In this document: positions 17,105-25,649 of the stretch, piece after piece
Numbering within the stretch: position 1 is the stretch's first letter
Layout: each line of letters begins with the position of its first letter
Source: Planctomycetia bacterium
GTDB lineage: Bacteria > Planctomycetota > Planctomycetia > Pirellulales > Thermoguttaceae
Assembly (NCBI GenBank): GCA_030535245.1
Contig: JAUNBJ010000015.1
Span: 1-47,872, forward strand
Direction of reading: 5' to 3'
Length of the DNA stretch: 47,872 nucleotides
The notes under the pieces: model-generated
What the model was told of the DNA's origin: nothing
What the model saw: the letters and a program-made list of their open reading frames with translations, nothing else
The model's database searches: none
Translations under genes and position numbers: made by a program

Positions 17105-17602
17105 TCAGTCGTCCCAATCCACATCCCGATACTTTTGCAAACGTTCCCGGTCTCTGCGGTACGCTTTTTCCCACTCGTTTTCTTCCTTGAGGTGCCCCAC
17201 TTCGTGTTCCTGAACCGCCTCCAGACGGGTACGGTAAACCTGTCGGGAAACGCGAACAAGAATGTAGTTCAACGTCGCCAGTACCACGACGACAAACAGG
17301 CCGATCGCACCGAAAATGAAAAGCAACGGTTTCTTCAGGCGATCCGAATCCGACGGAGCACCATTCCCGGAAACAATCTGCGGGCGGGAAGGTACGTTTT
17401 GAAATTCCAGTGCGTTTTCGTTTACAAGGTCCGTAAATGCGCGGACGGAAGCCTTGGAAACTTCCGTGCTATTTGCGCTGTAGGAAGGACGCACGTTGGG
17501 ATTCCAAACATCCTCCTCTTCCTGGGCTTGAGCGTATAATCCTACGGAAAACCCTACGCTCCCCATGAACATCAGGATTATTATCCACCAGTATTTCATC
17601 AT
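17105..17602 (-). CDS. Small membrane protein of unknown function
   Basis: This 165-residue protein is not recognised. It has a hydrophobic N-terminus (about 4-24, probable signal peptide or anchor), a polar region with Asn/Ser/Val, one clear membrane helix (about 92-114, LLFIFGAIGLFVVVVLATL) and a highly charged C-terminal tail rich in Glu/Arg/Lys (about 120-165) that may be helical. It lies 37 bases after the dehydrogenase at 17640-18695 and is probably co-transcribed with it. Confidence 0.65.
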   Translation of the reverse strand: MMKYWWIIILMFMGSVGFSVGLYAQAQEEEDVWNPNVRPSYSANSTEVSKASVRAFTDLVNENALEFQNVPSRPQIVSGNGAPSDSDRLKKPLLFIFGAIGLFVVVVLATLNYILVRVSRQVYRTRLEAVQEHEVGHLKEENEWEKAYRRDRERLQKYRDVDWDD

Positions 17603-17639
17603 GTTCCTAACGATAAATATAAAGGGTAAGTCAGGGAAA

Positions 17640-18695
17640 TCACTTCATCGCGTTGATGATAGCGTCTGTCATTTCGGAAGTCGTCGAGGTGCCGCCAATG
17701 TCCGGAGTGCGTACGTTGCCCTCTTTCAGGACGGTACAGATGGCATTCATCAGCAGGTCGGCCGATTCCTTCAGGTTGAGTTGTTCCAACATCATATGAA
17801 CCGCCCAGAGCGTTCCCAGCGGATTGGCAATCCCCTTGCCCGCAATGTCGGGGGCGGAACCATGGATCGGCTCGAACATGCTGGGGTATTTGCCTTCCGG
17901 ATTGATGTTTCCGGACGGGGAAATCCCGATGCTGCCGAGCATGGCGGAACCCAAGTCGGTCAGAATGTCGCCGAACAGGTTGCTGGCCACGACCACCTCG
18001 ATCTGGTCGGGGTGCATGATGAAGTAACCGGTCAGGGCGTCGATGTGCATTTTGCGGGACTCAATGTCGGGATATTCCTTCGCGACCTGTTCCTGCACCT
18101 GATCCCAAAACACCATGGAGTATTTCAGCGCGTTGGATTTCGTGGCACTCAGCACCTTGTGTTTGCCGTTTTTACGAGCATATTCGTACGCGTAACGCAT
18201 GATACGCTCACACCCCTTTTGGGTGAAAACGGCTTCCTGAACGACGGTCTTTTCGGGCGTTCCGTCGTTTTCAATCCGCCCCCGCGAGCAGTATTCCCCT
18301 TCGGAGTTTTCACGAACGACGATAAAATCGATCGTGTCGTTGACCAGCGGCGAAACCAGACCGGGAAGCCGTTTGATGGGACGCATGTTGACGTATTGGT
18401 CGAAACCGCGGCGGATGGGGAAAAGCAGCTCCTGCGCGGAAACGCTGTCCGGCACACCGGGAAAACCGACGGCCCCCAGCAAAATGGCGTCGCAGTCGGC
18501 AAGGATTTTCATCCCGTCCTCCGGCATCATGACGCCATGTTTCAGGTAATATTCGCAACTCCACGGAAGGTGGTTGAATTCAAATTGGATACCGCCGTCC
18601 AACTGAGCCAAATGTTCCAGCGTTTTCACACCTTCACGCACAACGTCGATTCCGATTCCGTCGCCAGGGACAAGATTGATTTTAACATTTTTCAT
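17640..18695 (-). CDS. Isocitrate/isopropylmalate dehydrogenase family, tartrate or D-malate dehydrogenase type
   Basis: This 351-residue enzyme is of the NAD-dependent beta-hydroxyacid oxidative decarboxylase family. Visible features are LVPGDGIG at the N-terminus, WSCEYYLKHGVMMPEDG and LLGAVGFPGVPD (typical of TtuC/DmlA rather than LeuB), FPIRRGFDQYVNMRP, VVRENSEGEY, the ATKSNAL lysine region, NLFGDILTDLGSAMLG and FEPIHGSAPDIAGKGIANP. It would oxidise and decarboxylate tartrate, D-malate or a similar 2-hydroxy acid. The ATG at 18695 begins the conserved MKNVKINLVPGDGIG; the upstream ATG at 18752 falls within the promoter -10. LeuB itself is less likely because no leucine genes are nearby. 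Confidence 0.82.
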   Translation of the reverse strand: MKNVKINLVPGDGIGIDVVREGVKTLEHLAQLDGGIQFEFNHLPWSCEYYLKHGVMMPEDGMKILADCDAILLGAVGFPGVPDSVSAQELLFPIRRGFDQYVNMRPIKRLPGLVSPLVNDTIDFIVVRENSEGEYCSRGRIENDGTPEKTVVQEAVFTQKGCERIMRYAYEYARKNGKHKVLSATKSNALKYSMVFWDQVQEQVAKEYPDIESRKMHIDALTGYFIMHPDQIEVVVASNLFGDILTDLGSAMLGSIGISPSGNINPEGKYPSMFEPIHGSAPDIAGKGIANPLGTLWAVHMMLEQLNLKESADLLMNAICTVLKEGNVRTPDIGGTSTTSEMTDAIINAMK

Positions 18696-18750
18696 TGTTA
18701 ATACTGCTCCAATAAGAGGTTCCAAAGAGACACACATTCTAGTTATCGCC

Positions 18751-18779
18751 ATTATAAGATTTTTTTAAGGGATTGTCAA
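18751..18779 (-). promoter_or_regulatory. Consensus sigma70 promoter of the dehydrogenase operon
   Basis: On the minus strand, TTGACA (18774-18779), 17 bases, TATAAT (18751-18756): a perfect match to both boxes. This sets the transcript start near 18744 and rules out translation from 18752. Confidence 0.85.
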
Positions 18780-18815
18780 TGAATGGTATACACCTTAGTT
18801 ACAAAATAGTTTCTG

Positions 18816-18833
18816 AATTTTTAGAAGTTGCCC
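18816..18833 (+). repeat. Solo arm of the TTTTTAGAAG palindromic repeat family
   Basis: AATTTTTAGAAGTTGCCC matches the right arm of the full element at 38499-38517. It lies in the 316-base divergent region 18696-19011, which otherwise holds only the two promoters and a leader. Confidence 0.5.
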
Positions 18834-18865
18834 TGAGTCGTTTTGCGGTGAATTTCCCCGGCGTC

Positions 18866-18894
18866 TTGACAACGGCCCCTGCGAAGGTTACAAT
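18866..18894 (+). promoter_or_regulatory. Sigma70-type promoter of the vWA / multidomain / truA unit
   Basis: TTGACA (18866-18871), 17 bases, TACAAT (18889-18894). It is followed by a leader of about 110 bases to the ATG at 19012. Confidence 0.8.
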
Positions 18895-19011
18895 AGTAAA
18901 GACGGTTTCCCCGATCCTCGGCAAGAGGCGTTGGTAAAATTTTCCTCGCGGTTTCCAGAAGGGGGGGGCCGTAGATTCCTGATAAGAACCCTGTTTTTTC
19001 GAATATTTTTC

Positions 19012-20022
19012 ATGTCCGAATCCGAAAAAAAATCGCCGACCTCCTCCGCGTACCAGGAAATGCAGGACTGGTTGGAACGCCTGAAATCCGATTCGCAGCG
19101 TCTGCGGTGGCGGAATCGGGTTCTTCGCGTGCTGTTTGGTGTCGGGCTTTTGCTGTTCCTGTTGGGGCTGTGGAAAATTCATGCCATGACCCTCGGAAAG
19201 TACGCGGTGCTGAAGCATGTGGAAATCACGCAGAATCCGTGCAGTCAGGGGCAGATCGACATCGTGTTTGAGGTGACGCAGCCGGGTCGGGTATATTGCC
19301 GGCGAACGTGCGGCGACGCGCAGACCGATTTGATCGATGAATATCGGGAACCGGGGGTTTACCGGCGTCCGTGGAGTTGGACGTACCGTCCCGGCCAGCC
19401 GATTGAGGTTTCCCTCTGGAGCCGGTCGTGGGGAATGCGGGTGTGCCAGTCCGCATCGTTTTCGACGGCCGACCGGATGGACATTGTGATTTTAATCGAC
19501 GCGACCGGTTCGATGGACGAGTCTTTAAAAGAATTGAAAGACAAATGCGCGTTGTTTGCGGAAAAGTTGAAAACGCAGTCGCTTCAACCCCGTTTTGCGT
19601 TGATTGGTTTTGGCGACACGGGGGATGGCGAGTGGGTGGAGATTCATGATTTCACCGACGACGTTACCGCGTTTGCCCAATCGGTTGAGAAAATCAGGCG
19701 TTTTGACGGGGGCGACTTGCCGGAATCGGCACTGGACGCATTGGTCGAGGCGCTGCGGTTGGTGGAGAAATCTTCCACGCCGGGGAACGTGCGACGATTT
19801 TACCTGGTGACGGACGAGTCGTTCCATGAAAAAACGGCGGATGGGAAATTCGACACGGCGACGGTCGGGAAGTTGCTGGTTCAGAACGGCGTGCTTCTGG
19901 ATGTGTTCTGTCGGCCACAGTATCGGAAAAACTACGAACCGCTTTTAGGCGAGTGGGGGAATTTTCTGGAAATTGAGAATTTTGGCAAAGCGTTGGCGGA
20001 AGGCCGCGTTTTAGAGGATTAG
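19012..20022 (+). CDS. Membrane-anchored von Willebrand factor A domain protein
   Basis: This 336-residue protein has a charged N-terminus, one membrane helix (about 38-57, VLFGVGLLLFLLGLW), a middle beta-rich region and a C-terminal vWA domain. The vWA MIDAS motif is DATGS (Asp163 to Ser167) in VILIDATGSMDES, followed by LIGFGDTGDG and GGDLPES, which supply the remaining metal contacts. By family knowledge such domains bind ligands through a divalent metal. No good ribosome-binding site precedes 19012; a TTG start at 18931 with AGAGG upstream is an alternative that adds 27 residues. The next gene follows after 20 bases and is probably a functional partner. Confidence 0.8.
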   Translation: MSESEKKSPTSSAYQEMQDWLERLKSDSQRLRWRNRVLRVLFGVGLLLFLLGLWKIHAMTLGKYAVLKHVEITQNPCSQGQIDIVFEVTQPGRVYCRRTCGDAQTDLIDEYREPGVYRRPWSWTYRPGQPIEVSLWSRSWGMRVCQSASFSTADRMDIVILIDATGSMDESLKELKDKCALFAEKLKTQSLQPRFALIGFGDTGDGEWVEIHDFTDDVTAFAQSVEKIRRFDGGDLPESALDALVEALRLVEKSSTPGNVRRFYLVTDESFHEKTADGKFDTATVGKLLVQNGVLLDVFCRPQYRKNYEPLLGEWGNFLEIENFGKALAEGRVLED

Positions 20023-20042
20023 AGCAAAGGGAACAGCGGAAC

Positions 20043-23000
20043 ATGAAACAGTGTCCATGGTGCCATCGGGATATACCGGAAAACGCGACGCGTTGTCCGC
20101 ATCCGGACTGCGGCAGGCTCCTTCCGCCTGCTCCCGCGTCGCCGTATGCTTCCCCGCCGAGTGTTCCTGCGTCGCCGTATGCTGCCCCTACTGGAAATCC
20201 GCTTCCGCCGCCGCCCCGACCCATGGCCGCGCCGCCGCTTCCGGGAGGGGAGGAAAAGAAACGTGTGGAACCGCCTGTCGCCCCGTTTCAGCCGCCGGGT
20301 TCCCCCTCGTCAAAGCGTGTGGAGCCGCCCGTCGCCCCATTTCAGCCACCGGGTTCCCCCTCGTCAAAGCGTGTGGAGCCGCCCGTGAAGGGGTTTCAGC
20401 CGCCGCAACCTCCCACGCCGGATAGGAATCCGCAAAAACGGTACGAACCGCCAGTCAACAGCACTTTGCCGGGGCAGGGGGAAAATCCGCAAAAACGGTA
20501 CGAACCGCCAGTCAACAGCAGCTTGCCGGGGCAGGGGGAAAATCCGCAAAAACGGTACGAACCGCCAGTCAACAGCAGCTTGCCGGGGCAGGGGGGGAGG
20601 AATTACGAGCCGACCGTCAACAGCGTGGCGCCGCCGCTTCGCCGTGTGGAACCGCCGGTAGCTCCCATGCCAGCGATGATGGGAATGTTCAACGTCTTTG
20701 CACCGCGTGGGATGGGGAACCACTATCTGGAATCCGACGCGTCGTTTCTTCCGGAGCTTCGTGGGGACGAGACGTCCGAGGAACTTCAGCTTCGGGAAGA
20801 GCTGCGGAACCTGCACCTGTCGGCTCGCAAGCGGTATCGTCGTGGCAAGAAAATGACCCGTGCGATTTCGTTGTTGGTCTTGTCGGCCCTGGCCGTGAGT
20901 GCGTGGTTCTGGTACGCGACGGTCTGGAGCTATGCCGAGTTGGATTCCCGGATTACGATTCAGCGAGACACGCTCGACCCCAGTCGGATCATTTTAACGT
21001 ACACCGGCACCTCGACCGGCGACGTGGGGATTTCACGGGAGGACAGCGTTCGCAAAACGGTGCTTTTGGATCGCGTCACCTCCGGCATGTGTGGGGAGTC
21101 GCAGCATTTTCAGTGGCGGATTCGCGGATTGCGGGCGGGGGACAAAATCGGCGTGACGTACCGTGAGGGTTTTCAGGTGGTGGAACGGGAGCTGAGCGTT
21201 CCGGCGACGGCGGGAATCGTGATGGTGACGGGCAACAACACGCTTTCGGGGCTGGCGGTGAACGCACTGGACGGCAAACCGCTTTCGGGGGTGGAGGTTC
21301 GCGTTCGTGGCTTTGATATTTCCGCGAAAACGGGTGCGGAGGGAACGTTTGTGCTGGAAAAAATCCCGGACGGAACCCAGACGTTTGAGATTTCCGCAGC
21401 GGGTTATATGAAGGAAACGTTTGTCGCCAACATTTCGACGGGCGAGGCGTCGGATATTCGCGTGGCGATGTCGCCGGGGTTGAAGGAAGGGGAGATTCGT
21501 CTGGTGCTGACGTGGGAGAAAACGCCGCAAGACCTTGATGCCCATCTGGAAGGGCCGCTGCCGAACAACGAACGGTTCCATATCAGTTTTCAGGAGAAGG
21601 GGGATCTCAAGAGTAAGGAATTTGTTCAGCTCGACTGCGATGCCCGCGAGGGTTTCGGTCCGGAAACGATTACGGTTTTGGGGGTGGTTCCGGGTACCTA
21701 TAAATATTACATTCATGATTATACCAACCAGCAGGAGGTGGAATCGACGGAGCTTTCCAATTCCAACGCTCAGGTGAAGGTCTATTTTGGAGGGCAGACG
21801 TACACCTTCCGTCCGGAACCGGAGCAGAAGGGGAATTTGTGGAACGTCTGCGAGATTGTCATTTCGGACGATTTGAAGGCGACGGTTCAGAAGCTTGGCA
21901 CGTATGAGGGGAAGAAAATCGAGGGGTTGGGGCTTTACGAGAAGCGTACCCGCGAGGACCGCATGGACTGGATCGAGCAGTACGGCGGCAACAGTGAAAG
22001 CGAGACGGCGGTGAAGGCGGCTTTGGAATGGCTGGCCCGGCACCAGTGCAAAAAGAAGGGGAAATCGTTTGGTTCGTGGGGTCGATACGGGTTGCTTTCC
22101 AACGACAAACGGTTCACCTGCCGTGCGAAGGACGACAAGTGTACCGACACGGTTTACATGGAATCGACGGATTACGTCATGGCTTCGACGGGGCTGGCGG
22201 TGTTGGCGTTTCAGGCGGGGGGGCATTTCTGCAACAACCACCATAAATATTCGGAAAATGTGAAAAATGGGCTGGAGTGGATGGTTCGCAACCAGCTTCC
22301 CAACGGCCTGCTTCTGACGCCCGGCATGAAAAAGTACCCCGGTTCGGAGTATCATGAAAAATTCATGTACGAGCATGGGATCGCGTCGTTTGCGTTGGCC
22401 GAGGCGTGTGCCGTAGCGAAGGCCACGGGGCAGCCGGTTCCGAAGAAGTACGAGGCGGCCATGAAAAAGGCGATGGATTTCATCGTCAAAACGCAGCATG
22501 CCGACGGGGGCTGGCGGTACAAGGTCGATAAGGACGAGGAAAGCGACACGTCCGTTACGGGCTGGCAGGTGCTGGCGCTCAAATCGGCGAAAGAAGCGGG
22601 GTACAAGATCCCCAACAAGACGATTGACCGGATTCGGTTGTTGTTCAAAAATCGCACAAATGGCGTGCGTACCCGTTATACCAAGAGCATGGCGGGCACC
22701 GAGGCGTTGACCGGAATCGGAATGCTGGTGCGTCAATTCCTGCTGGACGAGCGGCATTCGGAATACGTGACGGAGGCGGCCGACCATCTGTCGAGTTACG
22801 CGGCGTCAGAGTGGAAAGCGGTTGCGCAGAAAGATCGCATGCCTGATTTTTATTCGTGGTACAAGTGTTCGCTGGCCATGCAGCAGTTTGGTGGTCGCCC
22901 GTGGGACAAGTGGAACGAAATTGTCCGCAACGAGCTGGTTCGGCTCCAGAAAAAAGAGGGGTGCGAATCGGGGAGCTGGGATCCGTTCGACGATACCTGG

Positions 23001-23246
23001 GGCGAATATGGGGGACGTGTCTATACCACGGCCTTGGGTGCGTTGTCGCTTCAGGTGTACTACCGTTACGCGACGGAGGAAGATCGCGTTTCGGGGCTGA
23101 AAACGTCGCATGGCCGTGTTACGGCGCGTACGACGGAAGAAGCGGCGCCGACCGGGAAGGAAAAGTCGCCGAAAATGAAACCCGACGAAGATGCCGTGTT
23201 GAAAGACCTCGACGCAGGTTCGGAAAGCGACAAGGACGACGAATGA
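20043..23246 (+). CDS. Multidomain membrane protein: zinc ribbon, Pro-rich repeats, TM, CarboxypepD-like, YfaP-like, alpha-toroid
   Basis: This is a 1067-residue protein. Domains in order: an N-terminal zinc ribbon (Cys4, Cys7, Cys18, Cys23); a proline-rich tract with RVEPPV/RYEPPV repeats (72-204), probably cytoplasmic; a membrane helix (about 272-294); a carboxypeptidase-regulatory-like Ig fold (about 395-466, LAVNALDGKPLSGVEVRVRG); a DUF2135/YfaP-like domain (about 482-610, LTWEKTPQDLDAHLEGP); and a terpenoid-cyclase/prenyltransferase-like alpha-toroid (about 650-1010) with repeated ALEWLARHQ, GLEWMVRNQ and QHADGGW motifs. I see no DXDD-type squalene cyclase motif, so a binding role outside the cytoplasm seems likelier than catalysis. 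It is coupled to truA by an ATGA overlap and follows the vWA gene by 20 bases. Confidence 0.8.
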   Translation: MKQCPWCHRDIPENATRCPHPDCGRLLPPAPASPYASPPSVPASPYAAPTGNPLPPPPRPMAAPPLPGGEEKKRVEPPVAPFQPPGSPSSKRVEPPVAPFQPPGSPSSKRVEPPVKGFQPPQPPTPDRNPQKRYEPPVNSTLPGQGENPQKRYEPPVNSSLPGQGENPQKRYEPPVNSSLPGQGGRNYEPTVNSVAPPLRRVEPPVAPMPAMMGMFNVFAPRGMGNHYLESDASFLPELRGDETSEELQLREELRNLHLSARKRYRRGKKMTRAISLLVLSALAVSAWFWYATVWSYAELDSRITIQRDTLDPSRIILTYTGTSTGDVGISREDSVRKTVLLDRVTSGMCGESQHFQWRIRGLRAGDKIGVTYREGFQVVERELSVPATAGIVMVTGNNTLSGLAVNALDGKPLSGVEVRVRGFDISAKTGAEGTFVLEKIPDGTQTFEISAAGYMKETFVANISTGEASDIRVAMSPGLKEGEIRLVLTWEKTPQDLDAHLEGPLPNNERFHISFQEKGDLKSKEFVQLDCDAREGFGPETITVLGVVPGTYKYYIHDYTNQQEVESTELSNSNAQVKVYFGGQTYTFRPEPEQKGNLWNVCEIVISDDLKATVQKLGTYEGKKIEGLGLYEKRTREDRMDWIEQYGGNSESETAVKAALEWLARHQCKKKGKSFGSWGRYGLLSNDKRFTCRAKDDKCTDTVYMESTDYVMASTGLAVLAFQAGGHFCNNHHKYSENVKNGLEWMVRNQLPNGLLLTPGMKKYPGSEYHEKFMYEHGIASFALAEACAVAKATGQPVPKKYEAAMKKAMDFIVKTQHADGGWRYKVDKDEESDTSVTGWQVLALKSAKEAGYKIPNKTIDRIRLLFKNRTNGVRTRYTKSMAGTEALTGIGMLVRQFLLDERHSEYVTEAADHLSSYAASEWKAVAQKDRMPDFYSWYKCSLAMQQFGGRPWDKWNEIVRNELVRLQKKEGCESGSWDPFDDTWGEYGGRVYTTALGALSLQVYYRYATEEDRVSGLKTSHGRVTARTTEEAAPTGKEKSPKMKPDEDAVLKDLDAGSESDKDDE
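20259..20597 (+). repeat. In-gene tandem repeats encoding Pro-rich EPPV units
   Basis: There are two sets. A 54-bp unit begins at 20259, 20313 and 20367 (third copy partial), encoding KRVEPPVAPFQPPGSPSS. A 57-bp unit begins at 20427, 20484 and 20541, encoding NPQKRYEPPVNSSLPGQGE. Both keep frame. The DNA of the 57-bp units is almost identical, so copy number is likely to vary between strains. Confidence 0.9.
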
Positions 23247-24049
23247 TGCGAACGCTGCGTCTGACGATTGCGTACGACGGGACGAACTACCACGGTTGGA
23301 TGTACCATGCGAGCGTTTCCACCGTGCAGGGGGCGATCCAGGCTGCCATCGAAAAAATCGCTGCGGGGCGACCGTTTGAGCTTCTCGGTTCCAGCCGTAC
23401 CGACGCGGGGGTGCATGCCCTTGGGCAGGTGGCGCGATTGCGTATGGATTCGGCCATTCCCACCGACGCGTTGGCGCGGGCCATTCAAGCGGGGCTTCCC
23501 GGCGACATTCAGATTCGGAACGTCGAGGAGGTTCCGGAGTCGTTTCACCCGATTCAGGACACGCTGCGGAAGCGGTATCGGTATCTGTTGCACGACGGCC
23601 CGCGTCCGGAGCTTTTTCTGCGGAATTATCTCTGGCGGATGGGGAAAAAAACGGTACGTCTGGATGTGGACGCGATGCGAAGTGCCGCGAATGTGCTTTT
23701 GGGGAAACATGATTTTTCCGCTTTTGAAAACGTCGGGTCGCCGCGTGAGCATTCCGTCCGTACGATTCTGGACATCGACGTTCGCCGGGGGGTGCCGGAG
23801 GGGGAGTTTCTGCTTCCACTGACTGGCGTTCCGGAAGATATTCTTTCCATTGAGGTGGAGGCGGACGGTTTTCTTTACAACATGGTTCGTAACCTTGCCG
23901 GAACGCTTGCCGAGGTGGGTCGCAAGCGTCTTTCTGCGGACGGGATGGCCGACATTTTACAGTCGCGAGATCGTTCCCGTGCCGGCATGACCGCCCCCCC
24001 GCAGGGGTTATTTTTACTCTGGATTCAGTTCCGCGAAAGCGGTTTTTAG
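23243..24049 (+). CDS. truA: tRNA pseudouridine(38-40) synthase
   Basis: This 268-residue enzyme is of normal TruA length. It converts uridines 38-40 of the tRNA anticodon arm to pseudouridine. The N-terminus RLTIAYDGTNYHGW and the catalytic motif SSRTDAGVHALGQVA with Asp54 are intact, as are FHPIQDTLRKRYRY, GKHDFSAFENVGSP and FLYNMVRNLAGTLAEVG. The start overlaps the preceding stop (ATGATG), so translation is coupled; the second ATG at 23246 is equally possible. A housekeeping gene sitting behind two surface-type genes is probably an accident of order. Confidence 0.93.
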   Translation: MMRTLRLTIAYDGTNYHGWMYHASVSTVQGAIQAAIEKIAAGRPFELLGSSRTDAGVHALGQVARLRMDSAIPTDALARAIQAGLPGDIQIRNVEEVPESFHPIQDTLRKRYRYLLHDGPRPELFLRNYLWRMGKKTVRLDVDAMRSAANVLLGKHDFSAFENVGSPREHSVRTILDIDVRRGVPEGEFLLPLTGVPEDILSIEVEADGFLYNMVRNLAGTLAEVGRKRLSADGMADILQSRDRSRAGMTAPPQGLFLLWIQFRESGF

Positions 24050-24190
24050 GGAAACGCCGCATATCCTCAGGACATGGGTTTATCTTACGGTCGCCTCCCC
24101 TCTTTCAGAGTGGAATCTCTACGAACCTTGGGTGATAATCCACGATTTCTTGAAAAGAATGATTTTTGCGCGGATTTTTGTCAGGGGTTC

Positions 24191-24250
24191 TACGCAAAAT
24201 TTCTATTTTTTCCGATTTGACGTAAACACGATTTAGTTTTACGCAAAATT
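24191..24250 (+). promoter_or_regulatory. Direct repeats TACGCAAAATT, candidate AraC-type operator
   Basis: The 11-mer TACGCAAAATT occurs at 24191-24201 and 24240-24250, a 49-base spacing. The second copy lies where a -35 box would be for the -10 at 24276-24281. AraC/XylR-type activators bind direct repeats next to or over the -35. Control by the regulator at 28984-30138 is inferred from the locus. Confidence 0.45.
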
Positions 24251-24275
24251 GATACCACTCGGGGGAGTTCTTTGT

Positions 24276-24281
24276 TATAAT
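24276..24281 (+). promoter_or_regulatory. Extended -10 promoter of the third catabolic locus
   Basis: TGTTATAAT (TGN-TATAAT) ends at 24281; no consensus -35 lies 16-18 bases upstream. Such promoters commonly need an activator. Confidence 0.55.
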
Positions 24282-24338
24282 GGAAAACGTTGTTGACGAC
24301 ACATTTTTCGCGGAAAACAGAGTAAAGTGAGGATTTCG

Positions 24339-25649
24339 ATGAAAAAACAAGGGTACCTGGTGTCGATTTTTCTTTCGATCTGGTTGATTTCCCCAGCTTT
24401 GGCGGTGGTGACATGGACCGGTGGAACGGATTCGAGCTGGCATACGGGGGCGAACTGGAGTGGTGGGGCGGTACCCACAAATTCCGACGACGTGGTGATT
24501 GACACCGCCGCGACAGTCACGGCAAGTTCGGCCATTGCAGGGAAGTCGCTGACACTTTCCAACGGGGGAGGGTTGACGATCTCGGTCTCCTACACGCTGC
24601 TGGACACGACGCTATCGAGTGGCGGAACACTCCATTCATCGACCGTGGGAACATCTGTCTATCTGGATGGCAAGTTCACGCAAAGCGGCGGCTGGTTGTA
24701 CTTTGGAAACAGTGCCGCCTCCACAGCGACGATCACGGGGGGAATCCTCCTGAATAACAGCAACGACAATCGTGGAACCGTCATTGGAAACAACTATGGT
24801 GCCACGGTTAATCTGGGAGAGGCCAACGGAGCCACGACGAAGTGGAACGTTACCGCATTGGGATTGGGGATTCGATTTTCAAATGAGACGACACTGGGGC
24901 AACTGAACATGACGGGGGGAACCCTCGTGGTTTCTTCCGAGCGATTACTGACAGACTGGTATGGTTTGATGATTGGTGTTACGGACGTGGATAATCGGTA
25001 CGCGAACGGGGAACTCAACCTTTCGGGGGGGATCGTCAATGTCCTTCCGGGGAGTAACAATGGTTTTGTCGGCGTGGGGGGGGTCAAAGCAACGTCGTCA
25101 ACCCTTCATGTGGGGAGACCCACAGGGAAACTGAACATTTCCAGCGGCCAACTCAACGCGGAGACGCTGAAAGTGGCGTTCCATGGCGAAAATTCCCAAG
25201 GGACAGTCACGCTGAGCGATTCGGGCGTTTTGCGCGTTCGTACCTTGAACACTTCCGACACGAAAGGAACTGCCACATATAACTGGAATGGTGGCACGCT
25301 GGTAATGACCAATTATACGGGCGATTTCACCAACACGGGAACCACGCTTGCCCCGGAAACATGGATTTTCTCTGGGGAGAACTACCAGCAGGAGAGTCTT
25401 TACGGCACGACGACCATCGACGGGGATTATACCCAAAACAGCGGGAAATTGAGCCTGGATGTCGCGTTTGACGAAGCGGGAACGGTCGTGAATCAGGATT
25501 TTTTTCTGGTGACAAAAGACCTGGACCTGGCAGGTGGGGAACTGTTTCTCAACCTTACCACGGAAGCGGATACGGTGCTGGACGGTCTGATGTTCTTTCC
25601 TTTCGAGTCGGGATCAACGACGTTTACCCGCCTGAATCTCGGTGATTGA
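24339..25649 (+). CDS. Exported beta-repeat protein, probably a C-terminally truncated PEP-CTERM protein
   Basis: This 436-residue exported protein starts MKKQGYLVSIFLSIWLIS (signal peptide). It carries WTGGTDSSWHTGANWSGG, typical of the autotransporter-associated/PEP-CTERM beta-repeat proteins, then GGTLVVSS and LNLSGGIVNVL-type strands. GAGG lies seven bases before the ATG; a GTG at 24327 is in frame but less likely. The C-terminus ends abruptly at LNLGD with no PEP motif, hydrophobic helix or basic end. The stop codon sits inside a heptanucleotide tandem repeat (25644-25664). I infer that the sorting tail was lost when this repeat element arose or inserted. The protein would then be secreted rather than anchored. 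Confidence 0.75.
   Translation: MKKQGYLVSIFLSIWLISPALAVVTWTGGTDSSWHTGANWSGGAVPTNSDDVVIDTAATVTASSAIAGKSLTLSNGGGLTISVSYTLLDTTLSSGGTLHSSTVGTSVYLDGKFTQSGGWLYFGNSAASTATITGGILLNNSNDNRGTVIGNNYGATVNLGEANGATTKWNVTALGLGIRFSNETTLGQLNMTGGTLVVSSERLLTDWYGLMIGVTDVDNRYANGELNLSGGIVNVLPGSNNGFVGVGGVKATSSTLHVGRPTGKLNISSGQLNAETLKVAFHGENSQGTVTLSDSGVLRVRTLNTSDTKGTATYNWNGGTLVMTNYTGDFTNTGTTLAPETWIFSGENYQQESLYGTTTIDGDYTQNSGKLSLDVAFDEAGTVVNQDFFLVTKDLDLAGGELFLNLTTEADTVLDGLMFFPFESGSTTFTRLNLGD

Noticed and set aside
17640..18695. leuB (3-isopropylmalate dehydrogenase) call
   Set aside because: WSCEYYLKHG and GFPGVPD fit the tartrate/D-malate type better, and no leucine-pathway gene is adjacent.
21033..22787. 584-residue open frame on the minus strand opposite the large multidomain gene
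   Set aside because: It is Arg/His/Leu-rich without domains, and the plus-strand frame has clear zinc-ribbon, Ig-like and toroid motifs. It is an antisense shadow caused by codon bias.
20043..23246. Squalene-hopene cyclase
   Set aside because: The toroid repeats are present but I see no DXDD catalytic motif, and the domain is attached to Ig-like and zinc-ribbon parts in a membrane protein.
22806..24062. 418-residue minus-strand frame across truA
   Set aside because: TruA on the plus strand is unambiguous; the minus product is Arg/Pro-rich and featureless.
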